The notes under the pieces are model-generated. The model did not search any database. It was not told where the DNA came from and saw only the letters and a program-made list of their open reading frames with translations. A stretch of 64,000 bases of DNA from Ga0077560 sp046330435. Its GTDB lineage: Bacteria > Actinomycetota > Thermoleophilia > Miltoncostaeales > Miltoncostaeaceae. The stretch spans positions 124,001 to 188,000 of the forward strand of contig JAXLST010000008.1 in NCBI GenBank assembly GCA_046330435.1, in the 5' to 3' direction. Positions 59,722 through 64,000 of the stretch are shown one piece after another. Each line of letters starts with the position of its first letter. Position 1 is the stretch's first letter. A program made the position numbers and the translations under genes.

Positions 59722-61155
59722 CTACCTGGCGCTGACGGCGTCCCCGGAGGCGGCCGCGGGCGGCGTGTCGACCTCGGGGGCCACGCCCACCATCACCGCG
59801 CCGGCAGCGGCGTCCGGCACCGCCTGCACCGCGGCGCCCGCCGCGAACGCCGTCGCGCCCCCGGACGCCCACGCCCGGAGCAGCGGGTACGGGTCCACCG
59901 GGTCCGCGTCCATGCCGCCCGGGTGGACCTCGAAGTGCAGGTGCGGGGGCGTCGTGGCCGCCTGGCCGGTGTTCCCGACGTAGGCGATGACCTCGCCCGC
60001 CCGGACGCGGGACCCGTCGAACGCCACCGGCGCGTACGCCGACAGGTGCGCGTAGTAGTAGGAGGTCCCGGAGTCGTCGGTGAGCCACAGCCGGTTGCCG
60101 CCGAGGGTGTTCCACCCGACCTTGGAGATGGTGCCGCCGGCCACGGCCACCACCGGCGTGCCCACCGCGGCGAACAGGTCGTTGCCCTGGTGCCAGCCCG
60201 TCCCGGCGCGCGGGGCGCCGTAGTCGTCGCTGTAGGAGACGTCCCCCGCCACGGGGAACACCGGTCCGGCGACGCTCGCGGGGACGGCCGCGGCACCGGG
60301 GGTACCGGGCAGCAGCCGCGGCGCGGGGCCGCCCGCCGCCGGCGTGGCGGGCGCCACCGGCACGACCGCGCGCCCGGGGGTGACCGGGACCGGGGTGACC
60401 GGGGCCGGGGTGACCGGGACCACCGGCGTCGTGGCGGGCGGGCCGGCCTCGGCGGGAGGGGTGGCCGACGGGCCCTGCGCGAGATCGGGGTCGGGGGACG
60501 GCGCCGGGCGGTCGTCCTGCACGGCGCCGGGGCCGGCGACCGCGAGCAGGTCGACGTGGCCCACCACCAGGCCGCCGGGATCGGCGGCGTCCGCCGCGGC
60601 GCGCACGCCGTTCACGCGCAGGGCGCCGGGGGCGTCGGAGGACACCTCCCCCACCATCAGCACGCCGGCGCCGGGGACCTCCACGCGGGAGCCGGGACCG
60701 AGCGTGAGCGGGGCGCCGTCCAGGGTCGCGCCGTCCGCGGTGACCTCGACGAGCTCGGCCCGCACCTGGGCGGCGTCGGCCGCGGCCCGCGCGCGCACGC
60801 GCAGCCGCTCGATCCGCACCCGGCCGCCGAACAGGACGATGTCCCGGGCGGAGACCTCCCCCGAGGAGGCGCTGCCGGTGCCGTCGCGGCGGGCGCGCGC
60901 GGTCACCTGGACCGCCCCCACGGTCCCCAGCGGGTCCGCGACGCCGGCGGCCGCGGCCGAACGCGTGTCGGCGCCGCCCGTGGACGCGGTCACCGCCGCG
61001 AGGCTCCCCCCGCCGGTCAGCACGCCCCGGGCGGTCACCTGGGCGCCGCCGCCGGAGGCGCCCGCCGACACGGCCTGCAACACCCATGCCAGGGCGAGGG
61101 CCACGGCAACGAGCGTTGCGGGTGCGAGCACACGGAAGCGCCGGGACACCAGCAT
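59722..61155 (-). CDS. Secreted M23-family peptidase with Pro/Thr-rich linker
   Basis: 477 residues. N-terminal membrane anchor or signal (VLAPATLVAVALALAWVLQA), beta-rich middle (about 60-250), Pro/Thr/Val linker with TPAPVTPVPVTP, then LytM domain with WHQGNDLFA (metal His and Asp), YYYAHLSAY and HLHFEVHPGG. Cell-wall endopeptidase. ATG 61155 with AGGA upstream. Divergent from the NlpC/P60 gene, both acting on peptidoglycan. Confidence 0.9.
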   Translation of the reverse strand: MLVSRRFRVLAPATLVAVALALAWVLQAVSAGASGGGAQVTARGVLTGGGSLAAVTASTGGADTRSAAAAGVADPLGTVGAVQVTARARRDGTGSASSGEVSARDIVLFGGRVRIERLRVRARAAADAAQVRAELVEVTADGATLDGAPLTLGPGSRVEVPGAGVLMVGEVSSDAPGALRVNGVRAAADAADPGGLVVGHVDLLAVAGPGAVQDDRPAPSPDPDLAQGPSATPPAEAGPPATTPVVPVTPAPVTPVPVTPGRAVVPVAPATPAAGGPAPRLLPGTPGAAAVPASVAGPVFPVAGDVSYSDDYGAPRAGTGWHQGNDLFAAVGTPVVAVAGGTISKVGWNTLGGNRLWLTDDSGTSYYYAHLSAYAPVAFDGSRVRAGEVIAYVGNTGQAATTPPHLHFEVHPGGMDADPVDPYPLLRAWASGGATAFAAGAAVQAVPDAAAGAVMVGVAPEVDTPPAAASGDAVSAR

Positions 61156-61239
61156 GCGGGAATCCTGCCCGGTCCGCCGGACACCGCCAACTTCACCGGT
61201 CAGGAGTTGCGGAATGGTGACACTCCTGGCCCGCGACGC

Positions 61240-61268
61240 TTGAATCGGCAAGCGGGTGCGGTTAGCGT
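61240..61268 (+). promoter_or_regulatory. Promoter candidate of the NlpC/P60 gene
   Basis: TTGAAT (61240-61245) and TAGCGT (61263-61268) with 17 bp between. The leader would be about 50 nt. Confidence 0.45.
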
Positions 61269-61325
61269 CGCCTGCGTCGCGGCCTCCGACGGGTCCCGAC
61301 ACGTCCCGCTTCCGAGCAAGGAGCC

Positions 61326-62444
61326 GTGCCGATCCGCTCCGGTCGCGTCACGCGGCGCCGCGCCGCAATCGCTCTCATCGCCGCCGGCATCGCCGGTGGT
61401 GTCGCCGTCCCGACGTACGTGGCGGCCCAGCCGGGGTCGATCAGCAGCCAGCAGGCGGAGGTGGATCGCCTGCAGGGCCAGCTCGACGCCGCCGACCGCG
61501 AGGCCGAGCGGGCCACCGAGGCGTACAACGGCGCCCGGTACGAGCTCGAGCAGACGCAGAACCGCATCAAGCAGAACACGGAGCTCATCGAGACCGCCCA
61601 GAAGACGCTCGGGAAGGCCCGGGCCAGGCTCGCGGAGCGGCTCCGCAACATCTACGCGGACCCGCCGCCCTCGCTGGTGCAGGTGGTCATGGACAGCGGC
61701 AGCATCACCTCCGCGGTCGACAGCGTCCGGCTGTTCGAGCGCATCGGCGACCAGGACGGGGCCGTGGTGGAGCAGATCCGCGGCGACCTCAACCGGCTCG
61801 CGGAGGCCCGCGTGCAGCTCGTGAAGGACCGGGCCGCCGCCAAGGTGCACCTCGCGGACGCCGAGGCGAAGCGCGACGAGGTCCTCGCGATCCTCAAGCG
61901 CCGCCAGGACCTCCTGAACAACGCCAAGGGCGAGCTGCGCCGGCTCATCGCCGAGAAGCGCGCCGCCGAGCGCCGCGCCGCCGAGCTGCAGCGCCAGCGG
62001 GCGCTGGCCGCGCAGAACGTCTCCTCCCCCACCGCCTCGCCGTCGGCGGGCACGCCCCAGTCCGCGCCCACCTACGCCCCCACGGGTGGCGGCGGCGGGA
62101 ACGCGGCGGCCGTGTCGATCGCCATGCAGTACCTCGGGGTCCCGTACGTGTGGGGCGGCGCCTCGCCGTCCGGCTTCGACTGCTCCGGCCTGGCGTCCTA
62201 CGTGTACGCGCAGCTCGGCAAGAGCGTGCCGCACTACACGGGCGCGATCTGGGCGGCGTTCCCGAAGGTCGCCCCCGGCGACCTGCAGCCGGGCGACCTG
62301 GTGTTCTTCCACCAGGACCTGGGCCACATGGGCATCTACATCGGCGGCGGCCAGTTCATCCACGCCCCCCACACCGGGGACGTGGTGAAGATCAGCAGCC
62401 TCGCCGAGCGCGGCGGCGACTTCGTGGGGGCCGTCCGCCCGTAG
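61326..62444 (+). CDS. Secreted NlpC/P60 endopeptidase with coiled-coil N-domain (RipA-like)
   Basis: 372 residues. Signal peptide (AAIALIAAGIAGGVAVPTYVAA), long coiled coil (about 40-225: QQAEVDRLQGQLDAADREAE and following), Ser/Thr/Pro linker, then NlpC/P60 domain with catalytic Cys (GFDCSGLASYVY), His (LGHMGIYIGGG) and third polar residue region (QFIHAPHTG). Coiled-coil NlpC proteins need activation by division factors. AGGAG stands very close to GTG 61326. Confidence 0.92.
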   Translation: MPIRSGRVTRRRAAIALIAAGIAGGVAVPTYVAAQPGSISSQQAEVDRLQGQLDAADREAERATEAYNGARYELEQTQNRIKQNTELIETAQKTLGKARARLAERLRNIYADPPPSLVQVVMDSGSITSAVDSVRLFERIGDQDGAVVEQIRGDLNRLAEARVQLVKDRAAAKVHLADAEAKRDEVLAILKRRQDLLNNAKGELRRLIAEKRAAERRAAELQRQRALAAQNVSSPTASPSAGTPQSAPTYAPTGGGGGNAAAVSIAMQYLGVPYVWGGASPSGFDCSGLASYVYAQLGKSVPHYTGAIWAAFPKVAPGDLQPGDLVFFHQDLGHMGIYIGGGQFIHAPHTGDVVKISSLAERGGDFVGAVRP

Positions 62445-62445
62445 G

Positions 62446-62799
62446 TCAGTGCGGCGGGCCCGGCACGCCGGGCGCCCGCGGCAGGTCCTCGGCGGACGTC
62501 GCCAGGCGCGCCGTCCCCGCGGTGGCCGCCACGTCGTCCCGCAGGTCGTCCGGGACGTTGAGCAGGTAGACGGCGACGTCCCCGGCGGCGCCCGACAGCG
62601 CCGCGGCACAGGCGAGGGCGGCCGCGGGGTCGCCGCGGAAGTCGACGGCCACGATCTGCGGCTCCACGGCCGCCACCCGGCCGGCGATGCCGTCCGCCGC
62701 CTGCGGGACCGGCACGGTCGTCCACCCAAGGCCGGCCAGGAACAGCCCGACCGCGTCACGGACGTCGCCCGGCGGGGCGACCAGCATCGCCAACGGCAT
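62446..62799 (-). CDS. Small receiver-like protein
   Basis: 117 residues. Strand-helix alternation like a CheY fold: AMLVAPPGDVRDAVGLFLAGLG, PQIVAVDFRGD, DVAVYLLNVPDD. It keeps an Asp after strand 3 (VAVDF) but lacks the N-terminal acidic pair and the Lys, so it is probably a pseudo-receiver, if related at all. Leaderless start (TAGGCT 6 nt upstream). Confidence 0.55.
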   Translation of the reverse strand: MPLAMLVAPPGDVRDAVGLFLAGLGWTTVPVPQAADGIAGRVAAVEPQIVAVDFRGDPAAALACAAALSGAAGDVAVYLLNVPDDLRDDVAATAGTARLATSAEDLPRAPGVPGPPH

Positions 62800-62805
62800 G
62801 GCCCC

Positions 62806-62811
62806 AGCCTA
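62806..62811 (-). promoter_or_regulatory. Candidate -10 element of a leaderless transcript (TAGGCT)
   Basis: TAGGCT on the minus strand ends 6 nt before ATG 62799 and overlaps the stop region of the exporter gene. Confidence 0.4.
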
Positions 62812-63720
62812 CCCGGGCCGCCGGGCCCGAAGCCGCCCGGACCCCACCGCCACGCCCAGCAGCACGACCGCGCCGCCCACCGGCTCGTGCCAGCTCATGC
62901 CCTCGCCCAGGAACACCAGCCCGGCGAGCACGGCGAACAGGGGGATGACGTAGGTGACGGTGCTGGACACCGTCGCGCCCGCCGCCTCGACGATCCGGAA
63001 GTTCAGGGCGAACGCGATCCCGGAGCCGAACACCCCCAGGCACAGCATCGCCGCGACGACGTCGCCGGTCACCGGCCCGCCGCCACCCCACGCGAACGGC
63101 AGCACGGGCACCAGCAGCAGCGTCGCCAGCCCGATCTGCCCCGTCGCGAGGCCCACGGGGCTTCCGGTGCCCGCGACGGTGCGCTGGGCGTACGGGTACG
63201 CGAAGCCGTAGCAGGCGACCGCCCCCAGGCACGCCAGCATCCCCCGCCACTGGCCGGACCCCACGCCGTCCCACACGCCGAGCACCACCAGCACCCCCGC
63301 GAAGCCCAGCGCCAGCCCCGCCAGCCGGTGGCGGCTCGCCGGCTCGTCGCGGAAGACCGCCAGGGTGAACGCGATCGTCGCGAGCGGGGTCGCCGCGTTG
63401 ATGATCCCGGCGAGCACCGACGAGACGTGGGTCTCCCCGTAGGCGAACAGCAGGAACGGCAGGGAGTTCCCGAGGCCGCCGATCAGCGCGAGGTCCCACC
63501 ACGTGCGCCGGCCCCGCGGCATGGGGGTGCGCGTCACGGCGGCGATCGCCGCCAGCGCGAGGGCGCCAAGCGCCAGGCGCCAGAAGGCCACCTCCACGGC
63601 CGACAGACCGCGCAGCCCCACCTTCATGAACCAGAACGAGCAGCCCCAGATCGCCGCCAGCGCGACGAACCACGCCTGCCACGGCACGGCCCCCGGTCCC
63701 CGTCGTCCCCCCACCCCCAC
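62809..63720 (-). CDS. EamA/DMT-superfamily transporter
   Basis: 303 residues with ten spans. Repeat 1 AALAAIWGCSFWFMKVGLRG with YGETHVSSVLAGIINAATPL, repeat 2 AVACYGFAYPYAQRTVAG and PLFAVLAGLVFLGEGMS. GTG 63720 used; a second GTG 6 nt inside is possible. Third DMT exporter in the window; substrate unknown. Confidence 0.87.
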   Translation of the reverse strand: MGVGGRRGPGAVPWQAWFVALAAIWGCSFWFMKVGLRGLSAVEVAFWRLALGALALAAIAAVTRTPMPRGRRTWWDLALIGGLGNSLPFLLFAYGETHVSSVLAGIINAATPLATIAFTLAVFRDEPASRHRLAGLALGFAGVLVVLGVWDGVGSGQWRGMLACLGAVACYGFAYPYAQRTVAGTGSPVGLATGQIGLATLLLVPVLPFAWGGGGPVTGDVVAAMLCLGVFGSGIAFALNFRIVEAAGATVSSTVTYVIPLFAVLAGLVFLGEGMSWHEPVGGAVVLLGVAVGSGRLRARRPG

Positions 63721-63770
63721 AGCATGCCGGGCCGGGGCCCCGCGCACCGGCGGCGCCGGCCGGCGCGGGA

Positions 63771-63804
63771 TGGCCAATTGGCACCGCTGGTGGCCAATTG
63801 GCCA
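63771..63804. repeat. CAATTG-pair palindrome, copy R8 (divergent)
   Basis: CAATTG at 63775 and 63795, spacer GCACCGCTGGTGGC. The least palindromic core, yet the hexamers and the 20-bp spacing are intact. Lies between two divergent genes. Confidence 0.85.
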
Positions 63805-63882
63805 CCGGGGCGGCCACCGCCCGGCGAGCCCCCCGGAACCGGCCGCTCAAGTGGAGGGCGTGAACGGGCGATTCAGTCAGGG

Positions 63883-64000
63883 ATGGCAGGACGCCGTCAT
63901 GTCTCCCCGCGGCTGGTGGCCGCGCTCAGCGCCGCACTGGTGGCCCTCCCGGCCGTCACCGCGGGAACGCTGGCGGCTGCACCGGGGGCCGGGACGGACC
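63883..64000 (+). CDS. Secreted protein, N-terminal part (runs off the window)
   Basis: From ATG 63883 a signal peptide can be read: MAGRRHVSPRLVAALSAAL, then a hydrophobic run ending LAAAPGAGTD, with a cleavage site near the Ala-rich end. The mature part lies beyond the right edge. Function unknown. Confidence 0.6.
   Translation, partial: MAGRRHVSPRLVAALSAALVALPAVTAGTLAAAPGAGTD

Overview
The window is 64 kb of very GC-rich bacterial DNA with densely packed genes, GTG/TTG starts, many 4-bp stop/start overlaps and many start codons sitting 6-8 nt after a TANNNT -10 motif. A SUF operon of the sufR-B-D-C-S-U type, a WhiG/FliA-like sigma factor, an EF-G paralogue, VapBC and BTAD, FHA and Ser/Thr-kinase signalling genes point to an actinomycete. 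Thermoleophilia (Solirubrobacterales-like) is my guess, but nothing here proves it. It reads as ordinary chromosome: I see no transposase, integrase, phage genes or CRISPR array.

Layout. 0-2.4 kb: two-component cluster (edge-truncated receiver gene, OmpR-type regulator, cytosolic histidine kinase, KdpE-like regulator). 2.4-10 kb: unknown protein, zinc alcohol dehydrogenase, frameshifted OsmC gene, MFS exporter, LysR regulator, DUF4386 membrane protein, tRNA-Cys, hydrolase. A long conserved motif precedes both the MFS/LysR pair and the DUF4386 gene. 10-14 kb: deacetylase lipoprotein divergent from an ECF sigma factor and its membrane partner, beta-lactamase-like esterase, tRNA-Gly. 14-21.6 kb: signalling island with an FHA protein, a giant kinase / TIR-like / nSTAND / WD40 protein (frameshifted as assembled), a BTAD regulator and two small orphan proteins. 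21.6-30 kb: Nif3 and M23 genes, VapBC, DEAD-box helicase, EF-G-like GTPase, WhiG-like sigma factor. 30-36 kb: metallo-beta-lactamase-fold genes, EamA exporter, lipoprotein, RpiB, Mrp ATPase, zinc peptidase. 36-46 kb: secreted NTR-like and Ycf48-like proteins, 7Fe ferredoxin, SnoaL pair, amidohydrolase/thioesterase operon, TPR and proline-rich FHA proteins. 46-54 kb: sufR divergent from sufB-sufD-Rieske-sufC-sufS-sufU-sufT-sufA. 54-64 kb: cupredoxin, Zn/HTH orphan, repeat array, EamA exporters, a haem-copper-oxidase-like membrane protein with cupin and SufR-like regulator, and cell-wall hydrolases (M23, NlpC/P60).

The most unusual feature is a family of about 34-bp palindromes in four intergenic regions: two CAATTG hexamers always 20 bp apart around a CCGCGG core, eight copies in all, three of them in a tandem array of about 160-bp units at 55.3-55.7 kb. 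I do not recognise this family. A second candidate novelty is a C-terminal module of about 31 residues shared by two otherwise unrelated small proteins (55763 and 59056). Several genes carry single- or double-base G/C deletions relative to the expected reading frame. Their uniform type suggests assembly error, but decay cannot be excluded.
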